Shown here one piece after another: positions 12,939 to 19,153 of a DNA stretch of 19,153 nt (positions are counted from its first letter, which is position 1; every line of letters begins with the position of its first letter). The translations under genes were made by a program, and so were the position numbers. The stretch spans positions 1 to 19,153 of the forward strand of contig JAEXEN010000022.1 in the NCBI GenBank assembly GCA_023400985.1. The letters are read 5' to 3'. Source of the DNA: Bacillota bacterium (GTDB lineage: Bacteria > Bacillota > Clostridia > Christensenellales > CAG-138). The notes beneath the pieces are model-generated. The model ran no database searches, was not told the DNA's origin, and worked only from the letters and a program-made list of their open reading frames with translations.

Positions 12939-13924
12939 TGCGATCGATCCGCGACATCATCGGGCGGCCGGGCGGCGGCGCACCGGTTTTACTCGCGCCC
13001 ATGGCGGGTGTTACGGACCTCCCCTTTCGGGCCATATGCGCTTCGATGGGGGCGGATTTTACGTATACGGAAATGGTGAGCGCCAAGGGATTGTCCTTCG
13101 GCGGCAAAAATTCCTATGCGCTTTTGGAGACCGCCGCAGTTGAACGCCCCTGCGGCGTTCAACTTTTTGGAAGCGAACCGGACGTGATGGCGGATATGGC
13201 GCGCATGCTATGCACACAATACTGCAATCAGCTTGCGCTCATAGATATCAACATGGGCTGCCCCGCGCGAAAGATCACCGGCAACCGCGAGGGAAGCGCC
13301 CTTATGCTCGATCTTACGCATGCGTCAAAGATCATTTCCGCGGTCGTGAAGGCGTCGAGCCTGCCCGTTACGGTGAAGTTTAGGAAGGGCTACGACGAAA
13401 AGCATGTGAATGCGCCCGAGTTCGCGCGCATGGCGGAGGAAAACGGTGCCGCCGCCGTGGCGGTGCACGGGCGGACCCGCGATCAGATGTACGCGGGCAA
13501 GGCGGATTGGGACATAATCGCTTCGGTAAAGCAGGCGGCCAAAATACCCGTCATCGGAAACGGCGACGTTTTTTCCGGCGCGGACGCGCTCGCGCTTTTG
13601 AAGTATACCGGCTGCAATGCTGTGATGGTCGGCCGTGGCGCGCAAGGCAATCCCTTTTTATTTGCGGAGATCAAGGCCGCGCTCGGCAATACGCCTTATA
13701 AAAGGCCGTCGGACGAGGAGCGCATAGAAACGGCGATCGTCCATGTAAAGGCCCATGTAAAGCATAAGGGGGAGCGCGCCGTCATAGAAATGAGGAAACA
13801 TGTGGCGTGGTATGTGCGCGGCATGCGCGGCTGTACGGCATTTCGCACAAAGCTCAACGCCTGCGCCGACGCAAACGAGCTTTGCACTCTGCTCGCGGAA
13901 TATAAGGAAACGCTGCGGGATTGA
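12938..13924 (+). CDS. dusB: tRNA-dihydrouridine synthase (DusB-type)
   Basis: Dus enzymes reduce specific uridines of tRNA to dihydrouridine using FMN and NADPH. It has 328 residues, the family length. FMN barrel motifs are LLAPMAGVTDLPFRAI at the N-terminus, the active-site cysteine in INMGCPARKITGNREGSALM, VKFRKGYDE, VHGRTRDQMYAGKADW and IGNGDVFSG with VMVGRGAQGNPFLF. The ATG at 12938 overlaps the TGA of the preceding gene (TGATG), implying coupled translation, with no strong ribosome binding site of its own. No terminator is seen after it; greA follows with its own promoter. Confidence 0.95.
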   Translation: MRSIRDIIGRPGGGAPVLLAPMAGVTDLPFRAICASMGADFTYTEMVSAKGLSFGGKNSYALLETAAVERPCGVQLFGSEPDVMADMARMLCTQYCNQLALIDINMGCPARKITGNREGSALMLDLTHASKIISAVVKASSLPVTVKFRKGYDEKHVNAPEFARMAEENGAAAVAVHGRTRDQMYAGKADWDIIASVKQAAKIPVIGNGDVFSGADALALLKYTGCNAVMVGRGAQGNPFLFAEIKAALGNTPYKRPSDEERIETAIVHVKAHVKHKGERAVIEMRKHVAWYVRGMRGCTAFRTKLNACADANELCTLLAEYKETLRD

Positions 13925-13971
13925 TGGCGAACCCTGTTCAAATTTCTCAAAAAATGTTGAAAGCTTCTTTC

Positions 13972-14000
13972 TTGACAAAGAATAGAGGCTTACATATAAT
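13972..14000 (+). promoter_or_regulatory. Perfect consensus promoter of greA
   Basis: TTGACA (13972-13977), exactly 17 nt, TATAAT (13995-14000): full sigma-A consensus in both hexamers. The leader to greA is about 30 nt. Confidence 0.92.
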
Positions 14001-14036
14001 AGCATGTAACCTAATTAAGGGGAGGGTACTTTTTTA

Positions 14037-14507
14037 ATGGCAGAAGTACGTCTTACGTCGGAAGGCGTTGCAAAATACGAGAAAAGGCTCGAATACTTAA
14101 AAACCACCGCGCGTACGGAGATCGCCGAACAGATCAAGGTCGCGCGTTCCTTCGGCGACCTGAGCGAAAACGCGGAATACGACGCCGCCAAGCAGGAGCA
14201 GGCCCGCATCGAATACGAGATCGCCGAGATCGAGGCCATGCTTCGAAACGTGGTGCTCATCGACGAGGATAATATCGATACCGCCGTGGCCAACGTGGGT
14301 ACGCAGGTCGGCGTGCGCGACCTCGACAGCGGGAAGGAGATCACCTACCGCATCGTGGGCAGCGCCGAGGCGAATCCGCTCCAAAACGCCATATCCAACG
14401 AGTCGCCCGTCGGGAAAGGGCTTATCGGGCATAAAGCCCGCGACGTGGTGGAGATCACTACCCCGCGCGGCGCGATACGTTACGAGGTGCTTTCCATCAG
14501 CAAGTAA
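14037..14507 (+). CDS. greA: Transcription elongation factor GreA
   Basis: GreA rescues backtracked RNA polymerase by stimulating cleavage of the nascent RNA. It has 156 residues, the normal length. The N-terminal coiled coil carries LTSEGVAKYEKRLEYLKT and the acidic tip GDLSENAEYDAAKQEQ with the catalytic Asp and Glu. The C-terminal domain has VGTQVGVRDLDSGKEITYRI and SPVGKGLIGHKARDVVEI. GGAGG lies 11 nt before the start. lysS follows, separated by a family-1 repeat, as in many Firmicutes greA-lysS pairs. Confidence 0.97.
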   Translation: MAEVRLTSEGVAKYEKRLEYLKTTARTEIAEQIKVARSFGDLSENAEYDAAKQEQARIEYEIAEIEAMLRNVVLIDEDNIDTAVANVGTQVGVRDLDSGKEITYRIVGSAEANPLQNAISNESPVGKGLIGHKARDVVEITTPRGAIRYEVLSISK

Positions 14508-14519
14508 GGCAAATTTGCG

Positions 14520-14541
14520 GGGGCGGACGTAAGTCCGCCTC
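14520..14541 (+). terminator. Weak terminator-like hairpin after greA
   Basis: GGCGGAC pairs with GTCCGCC around GTAA, followed only by TCTTCC. There is no real T-tract, so read-through into lysS is likely. Confidence 0.4.
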
Positions 14542-14545
14542 TTCC

Positions 14546-14846
14546 ATTGTCCCCCAACGAAATCCTGAAATATCTTGGCGGTCTATTTGCCGCCAGTCCG
14601 CGTCAAAAATGCTCGGAATACGTGCCGGTATGCCTGCGCTTTTTTCCTTGCGAAGGCCGAAAGCCAAGTGCCCACGCGAGGCCATAGGCCTCGGCCCAAA
14701 GGGCTCCGGCTTTGCCGGACGTGTAGGCGTCTCCCGCCCGCAAGGCCGTAGGCCTTGGCCTGAAAGGCTCCGGCTGCGCCGGACGTTAGGCCCTGACGCC
14801 AAATATCCTCGCCAATCTAAATCCATGATTTAGTTGGTGGAACAAT
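14546..14846. repeat. Family-1 palindromic element, copy B, with nested family-2 cores
   Basis: Both arms match copy A: ATTGTCCCCCAACGAAATC at the left and, complementary, GATTTAGTTGG...CAAT at the right. The internal TTGGCGGTCTATTTGCCGCC block and the GGTATGCCTGCG + CTTTTTTCCTTGC blocks are also shared. In place of a few central bases of copy A there are about 145 nt (roughly 14651-14800) holding two head-to-tail family-2 cores (14681-14721 and 14745-14785). The element ends 18 nt before the lysS ATG. Confidence 0.8.
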
Positions 14847-14864
14847 ACTTAAAAGGAGATTACC

Positions 14865-16379
14865 ATGGACGAAGAAAGGAACGCAAACGCCCCCGAGCAG
14901 GAGCTCACCGAAGCGGAATTGAACGAACTTGTGCGCATCCGCATGGACAAGCTCAAGTCGCTTCAGGACGCGGGCAAAAACCCGTTTGAGATCGTTTCCT
15001 ACGATCAGCAGTATTATAGCCAAGACGTGATGACAAATTACGACGAGCTTGAAGGCAAAACTGTCCGCGTCGCGGGTCGCATGATGTCCAAACGCATCAT
15101 GGGTAAGGCGAGCTTTGCCCATTTGCTCGATTATAAGGGAAATATTCAAGTATACGCAAAGCGTGATGATCTTGGAGAGGAAGCGTATTCTGAATTCAAG
15201 ACGCTTGATATCGGCGATATCTTAGGTGTGGAGGGCACTGTGTTCAAAACCCGCACGGGTGAGGTGAGTATCCACGCGCAAAACTACACGCTGCTTTCAA
15301 AATCCCTTCGCCCTCTGCCCGAAAAGTACCATGGGCTCAAGGATATGGAGCTTCGTTATCGCCAGCGCTTCGTGGACCTCATCGTCAACCCAGAGGTCCG
15401 CAAAACCTTTATAAGCCGCAGCGCCATCATCGCAAACATACGGTACATGCTCAACGAAAAGGGCTTCATCGAGGTGGAAACGCCTGTATTAAACTCCACC
15501 GCGAGCGGCGCGTCGGCGCGCCCGTTCATCACGCACCACAACACGCTCGATATCGATATGTATTTGCGCATCGCGACGGAGATACATCTCAAAATGTGCA
15601 TCGTGGGCGGACTTGAAAGGGTGTATGAGATAGGCCGCATTTTCCGCAACGAGGGCATGGATGCTACGCACAACCCTGAATTTACCACCATCGAGCTCTA
15701 TCAGGCGTATACCGATTATAACGGCATAATGGCGCTTTGTGAGGAGCTTGTTTCGGGCTGCTGCAAGCTTGTGAACGGGACCACGAAAATTACCTATCAG
15801 GACATGGAGATCGACCTGAGTGCACCGTTTGAGCGCCTCACCATGAACGAGGCTGTCAAGCGTTACGCGGGCGCGGATTTCATGGCATGCAAGACAGATG
15901 AGGAAGCGCGTTCTCTTGCCAAGAGCATCGGCCTCCATTTTGAGGATAAGACCATCTGCCGCGGGCTCCTTCTCGCGGCGGCGTTTGACGAATTTGCTGA
16001 GGATAAGCTCGTACAGCCTACCTTCATCATCGACTATCCCGTGGAAAACTCGCCGCTCGCCAAGCGCAAGCCCAGCAATCCCGTGCTCACCGAGCGTTTT
16101 GAGCTTTTTATCGCCGGCCATGAATATGCAAATGCGTTTACCGAGCTCAATGACCCCGTTGATCAGCGCGGCCGCTTCGTACAGCAGGCAATGGAACGGG
16201 CAAAGGGCGACGACGAGGCAATGATGATCGACGAGGACTTCTGCACTGCGCTCGAGTATGGGCTTCCGCCTACGGGCGGCATAGGTATGGGCATCGACCG
16301 GCTCGTGATGCTTTTGACCGACAGTGCCACCATCCGCGACGTGCTCCTGTTCCCGACCATGAAGCCGATCGTTAAATAA
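14865..16379 (+). CDS. lysS: Lysyl-tRNA synthetase, class II
   Basis: LysRS charges tRNA-Lys with lysine. It has 504 residues, typical of the bacterial class II enzyme. The N-terminal OB-fold anticodon domain spans about residues 60-150 (VRVAGRMMSKRIMGKASFAH). The catalytic core shows motif 1 near GFIEVETPVLNS, motif 2 RIFRNEGMDATHNPEFT, ANAFTELNDPVDQRGRF, and motif 3 GGIGMGIDRLVMLLTD. STASGASARPFITHHNTLD corresponds to the usual amino acid-binding loop. AAGGAG is 6 nt before the ATG. It is probably co-transcribed with greA; a T-box was looked for and not seen. It ends at a long perfect hairpin. Confidence 0.98.
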   Translation: MDEERNANAPEQELTEAELNELVRIRMDKLKSLQDAGKNPFEIVSYDQQYYSQDVMTNYDELEGKTVRVAGRMMSKRIMGKASFAHLLDYKGNIQVYAKRDDLGEEAYSEFKTLDIGDILGVEGTVFKTRTGEVSIHAQNYTLLSKSLRPLPEKYHGLKDMELRYRQRFVDLIVNPEVRKTFISRSAIIANIRYMLNEKGFIEVETPVLNSTASGASARPFITHHNTLDIDMYLRIATEIHLKMCIVGGLERVYEIGRIFRNEGMDATHNPEFTTIELYQAYTDYNGIMALCEELVSGCCKLVNGTTKITYQDMEIDLSAPFERLTMNEAVKRYAGADFMACKTDEEARSLAKSIGLHFEDKTICRGLLLAAAFDEFAEDKLVQPTFIIDYPVENSPLAKRKPSNPVLTERFELFIAGHEYANAFTELNDPVDQRGRFVQQAMERAKGDDEAMMIDEDFCTALEYGLPPTGGIGMGIDRLVMLLTDSATIRDVLLFPTMKPIVK

Positions 16380-16387
16380 TCAAATTT

Positions 16388-16436
16388 AAGTATACGAAAC
16401 GGCGGAACGATTTTCGTTCCGCCGTTTCGTATACTT
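16388..16436 (+). terminator. 22-bp perfect hairpin after lysS
   Basis: Positions 16388-16409 and 16415-16436 are exact reverse complements around a 5-nt loop (ATTTT), starting 8 nt after the lysS stop. The GC-rich upper stem GGCGGAACG is followed by GTTT within the stem rather than by an external T-tract. Probably the lysS terminator, in the same extended style as 2157-2217. Confidence 0.7.
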
Positions 16437-16549
16437 CATTCCATATGTCCCGGGAACCCCGTGCCGTTCTCCTCCGTTCTATTTTGTAGGGCCAAAATTC
16501 CACAAGGTGGCGGTTCTGTTAAATAATTATGAACTGCCGCCGGCGGGCT

Positions 16550-16578
16550 TTGCCGCTAAAGTGGATTTATGGTATGAT
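16550..16578 (+). promoter_or_regulatory. Promoter of the RCC1-dockerin-sortase gene
   Basis: TTGCCG (16550-16555), 17 nt, TATGAT (16573-16578, 5 of 6), about 50 nt before the start codon. Confidence 0.65.
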
Positions 16579-16627
16579 ACATGCGATATGGAAAAGCACG
16601 GATTGGTGCATATCAGGAGGAGTAAGA

Positions 16628-18664
16628 ATGAAAAAAAGTCTGGCGCTCATTATGGCGCTGCTTGTCCTTTTTGCGGTCGGCTGCCAAAAGCCCGACGACG
16701 GCGCGATCGTGATCGGGACCGAAACGCCCGCTCCCACACAGCAAATCGATGAAGGGAACTCTTTAACGCTTTCGCAGTTCACCGGCTCCGGCATGGTGGC
16801 AGCCGGCAGCGTGCACAGCCTCGGCGCCCGCAGCGACGGTACGGTCGTTGCGGCGGGACATAATACCGAGGGGCAGAACGCCGTTTCGGCATGGTCGAAC
16901 GTGCTTGCAATCGCCGCTTACGGCGAGCTTTCCGCCGCCGTCACCGCCGAAGGCAAGGTGCTCCTTGCCGGCAAAAATGCCGATAGTTTGAGCGCGGCGC
17001 TCGAATGGACGGATATCTGGGCCGTCGCCGTGGGCGAAGGCCATATCTTAGGGCTAAAGTCGGACGGTACCGTGGTCGCCGCGGGCGATAACACCGCCGG
17101 GCAGACCGACGTGAGCTCGTGGACAAACATCGTTGAGATCGCCGCCGCGGGCAACCAGTCCCTCGGTTTGAAATCGGACGGCACCGTGGTCGCTGCGGGT
17201 GACAGCGCAGCCAATGAGGGTGTAAGCGCGTGGACCGGCGTCGTGAAGATCGCGGCGGGAAAAACCGCAAGCGCCGCCATTACTGGGGAAGGCAAGGCGC
17301 TTTCCACCAAGGATGATCTTTCTTCCTGGGCGAACGTGAAGGATATCGCCGTCGGCGATACCATGACCGCAGCCGTCACCAACGCCGGCGCGGTGCTTTG
17401 CGTGCCCGAAAATGCCGACGCCTCCGCCGTCACAGATGCGGCCGCCATTGCGGCGGGCGCAAACCATGTACTCGTTTTGAAAGCCGACGGTACCGTTGGG
17501 GCGTTCGGCAGCGACGATGATCTCCAGCTCTCCGTTACCACGTGGCAGCTTCGTCCCTATATGGAGGACGGTTATGTTCTCGGCTTTGCGCCCGGCGCGA
17601 CCGCCGCGCGCGTGAAGGCCATTTTATCTGCAGAGACCGGCAGCCAGAACATCGCGCTCAAGGCGAACGGCGCCGACCTCGCCGACGGCGATGCGGTGTT
17701 TACCGGCGTTGAAGTGCAAAAAGACGGTGCTGCCTATGCCACGCTCGTCATCCTCGGCGACGTCAACGGCGATTCCCTCGTCAACGCCGCCGATGCGGAG
17801 CTTATAAGTAAACATCTGGACGGCTCTTCCGCGCTCGAGGGCGCCGCGCTTTGCGCCGCGACCATCGTGAAAAATGCGGACGGCAGTATCGCCTCCACTT
17901 CCGTGGATATGCTCAACAACTATACCTTGGGTCTTACCGCGCTCTCGCAGTTCCGCATTGCCGCGGCCGCTTCCGTGTATGCGGATAAGATTGCCGCCGC
18001 AACCGCAAAAAACAAGGACGTTGTGGGGTACATCACCATCCCCGGCACAAACATCGATTACCCCATCCTGTATAATCCTACAGTCGCATGGTACTACAAC
18101 GATCATAACATCGATAAAGAGAAATCCGACAGCGCGGCGCTGTACCCTTATTACAACCAACTGACCCAGAACATCGTCATCACCGGGCATAACGCGCGCG
18201 TTTCGGGCACCATGCTCCATCAGCTCCACCACATTCAGGAGTATAACCTCGGCAATACCAAGTGCGCGGGCAGGAACTGCAAGGACGGGCAGAACGAGCT
18301 TACCGACGCGCTGCCCGATCTCAAAACCTATAAAGGCCGCGTGTTCACCATCAGTATCTATGGCGACGAGTCCCAATGGGAAGTGTTCTCCATGTATGAA
18401 ACGCCTGCGGACAGCAAAGTGAATGACGGTCCGTCGAACGATCTGCTGTACTACAACACATGGTTCCCGCCCGAGAAAAACTGGAGGGATAGCCCCGAGG
18501 AAGTGCAGAAGTGGATCAACACGCAGCTTGAGAAGTCCGAGATCGATTTTGGCGTGACACCTGCGCCGGACGAGAAATTTGTGACCCTGTTTACCTGCGG
18601 CAACGAACATGAGGACTCGGACAGGGGTTCAAGACTCTACTTCTTCCTGCATAAGGTAAGCTGA
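16628..18664 (+). CDS. Lipoprotein with RCC1-like repeats, dockerin-like module and class B sortase domain
   Basis: 678 residues. ATG 16628 has AGGAGG 8 nt upstream and begins a lipoprotein signal (MKKSLALIMALLVLFAVGC, lipidated Cys19). After a short Thr/Pro spacer come about six RCC1-like repeats (residues about 55-325) with SDGTVVAAGxNxxGQ units and -LGLKSDGTV-, predicting a beta-propeller. Residues 377-435 look like a type I dockerin: the first Ca-binding loop GDVNGDSLVNAADAELISKHL is good, the second (IVKNADGSIASTSVDMLNNY) is degenerate. Residues 465-678 form a class B sortase: VVGYITIPGTNIDYPIL, catalytic His521 in ITGHNA, Cys657 in LFTC and Arg669 in SRLYFF. All three catalytic residues are present. 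It is a single-gene unit; no LPxTG-type substrate gene is adjacent. Domain calls are from motifs, function of the combination is inference. Confidence 0.88.
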   Translation: MKKSLALIMALLVLFAVGCQKPDDGAIVIGTETPAPTQQIDEGNSLTLSQFTGSGMVAAGSVHSLGARSDGTVVAAGHNTEGQNAVSAWSNVLAIAAYGELSAAVTAEGKVLLAGKNADSLSAALEWTDIWAVAVGEGHILGLKSDGTVVAAGDNTAGQTDVSSWTNIVEIAAAGNQSLGLKSDGTVVAAGDSAANEGVSAWTGVVKIAAGKTASAAITGEGKALSTKDDLSSWANVKDIAVGDTMTAAVTNAGAVLCVPENADASAVTDAAAIAAGANHVLVLKADGTVGAFGSDDDLQLSVTTWQLRPYMEDGYVLGFAPGATAARVKAILSAETGSQNIALKANGADLADGDAVFTGVEVQKDGAAYATLVILGDVNGDSLVNAADAELISKHLDGSSALEGAALCAATIVKNADGSIASTSVDMLNNYTLGLTALSQFRIAAAASVYADKIAAATAKNKDVVGYITIPGTNIDYPILYNPTVAWYYNDHNIDKEKSDSAALYPYYNQLTQNIVITGHNARVSGTMLHQLHHIQEYNLGNTKCAGRNCKDGQNELTDALPDLKTYKGRVFTISIYGDESQWEVFSMYETPADSKVNDGPSNDLLYYNTWFPPEKNWRDSPEEVQKWINTQLEKSEIDFGVTPAPDEKFVTLFTCGNEHEDSDRGSRLYFFLHKVS

Positions 18665-18681
18665 CAAATTTGCAATATTCA

Positions 18682-18718
18682 GGCGCGCGCGGAAAATCCC
18701 GCGCGCGCCGCTTTTTTT
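18682..18718 (+). terminator. Intrinsic terminator of the sortase gene
   Basis: GGCGCGCGCGG (18682-18692) pairs perfectly with CCGCGCGCGCC (18699-18709) around a 6-nt loop and is followed by GC and seven T (18712-18718). Confidence 0.93.
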
Positions 18719-18924
18719 ACACGTTTTTTTGCCTCGCATTCTCTGAATTACACGTATTGTTACCTGAAGTGGAAAAAATTGTTATAGAAACGTAAACTAA
18801 TTTTAAATCGCCATGAAAAGTTAAGAATTTGATAGAAATACATAAAATGAACAGAAAAAATAAAAATAAATGCCTATCAAGCCGGTAAATTATAAATAAA
18901 CGCGCATATATGCAAAATCGTGAA
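18719..18924. other. AT-rich spacer, UP-element-like
   Basis: No gene seen. Base composition shifts sharply to A/T with many A-tracts compared with the GC-rich genes around it. The stretch runs up to the -35 at 18925, as expected for an UP element feeding an rRNA promoter. A weak second promoter, TTAAGA-N16-TAAAAT, may lie at 18821-18848. Confidence 0.5.
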
Positions 18925-18953
18925 TTGTGTCGAACAGCCTTTTTTGCTAAAAT
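18925..18953 (+). promoter_or_regulatory. Probable rRNA operon promoter
   Basis: TTGTGT (18925-18930), 17 nt, TAAAAT (18948-18953, 5 of 6), preceded by AT-rich sequence and followed by a boxA-like leader. Confidence 0.6.
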
Positions 18954-19153
18954 AGCAAAGTGCTCGCAAAACGGCGGGATAAAAGGCACCTTGAAAACTG
19001 TATAGTGCAAGCAAAAAGACGCAAACAAAAAACGCTTGAGGCGCCGTGGAAACGGGGCCGAAAAGCAACGACCGGCGGCGGACCTTTTCACGGGTCCGCG
19101 TACAAACAAAGTAAAAGAGCGGTATTGATATAAAAGTCGATACAGCAGGAATT
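18954..19153 (+). promoter_or_regulatory. rRNA operon leader (16S start not reached)
   Basis: Starts just after the promoter. It contains ACCTTGAAAACTGTATAG (about 18988-19005), the kind of boxA/antitermination motif found in Firmicutes rRNA leaders and 16S-23S spacers, and a 7-bp hairpin GCGGACC / GGTCCGC (19078-19084 with 19093-19099). No 16S or 23S sequence is present in the window, so the rRNA gene is a prediction. Confidence 0.5.

Noticed and set aside
14508..14864. T-box riboswitch upstream of lysS
   Set aside because: No T-box consensus (AGGGTGG with ACCGCG) and no antiterminator; the sequence is the family-1 repeat, also found before an unrelated gene.
16529..16627. Longer N-terminus for the sortase lipoprotein
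   Set aside because: The extension covers the promoter -10 and leader; the ATG at 16628 has AGGAGG and begins a lipoprotein signal peptide.
17624..18610. 328-codon open frame antisense to the sortase domain
   Set aside because: Shadow in GC-rich DNA; the plus strand has a complete set of sortase residues and a ribosome binding site.
18954..19153. 16S or 23S rRNA gene start
   Set aside because: No conserved rRNA 5' sequence is present before the window ends; only leader-like motifs.

Overview
The window looks like a chromosomal segment of a GC-rich member of the Bacillota, most likely an uncultured clostridial lineage; Christensenellales-like is only a guess. The reasons are the rpmG-secE-nusG-rplK-rplA-rplJ-rplL order, a Firmicutes-type L10 leader, dusB-greA-lysS linkage, consensus sigma-A promoters, strong AGGAGG ribosome binding sites, a lipoprotein carrying dockerin and class B sortase domains, and intrinsic terminators. 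Nearly everything is housekeeping. There is no phage, CRISPR array or IS transposase gene. The novelty lies in dispersed intergenic repeats and in one multidomain surface protein.

Left part, minus strand (1-4762): the start of tuf (EF-Tu) with a tRNA-Gly(CCC) just upstream under one strong promoter; a PutP-type Na+/proline symporter; then a three-gene operon of a NUDIX hydrolase, a DUF1461/TIGR01906-type membrane protein and tsaD, closed by a 27-bp perfect hairpin. From 4763 to 6933 there is one unrecognised plus-strand gene (5181-6170) flanked by repeat-rich spacers.

Centre, plus strand (6800-10486): rpmG, secE, nusG, rplK, rplA, rplJ and rplL, with an upstream promoter, two L1-type operator mimics (before rplK and rplA), an internal promoter and an attenuating L10 leader before rplJ. 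A strong terminator follows rplL, where rpoB would usually come next. Two minus-strand genes converge on it: a P-loop kinase-like protein and a HicB-like/DinB-like protein.

Right part, plus strand (12191-18718): a membrane-anchored unknown protein translationally coupled to dusB; greA under a perfect consensus promoter; lysS, closed by a 22-bp perfect hairpin; and a 678-residue lipoprotein combining RCC1-like repeats, a dockerin-like module and a class B sortase. The last 430 bases are an AT-rich spacer with a promoter and a boxA-like motif, as expected just upstream of an rRNA operon that starts outside the window.

Two dispersed non-coding repeat families stand out. Family 1 is an imperfect palindrome with ATTG...CAAT ends (5019-5162 and 14546-14846); both copies end exactly 18 nt before a start codon. 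Family 2 is a ~145-170 bp hairpin-rich repeat (6278-6420 and, inverted, 11873-12042), and two copies of its core are nested inside the second family-1 element.
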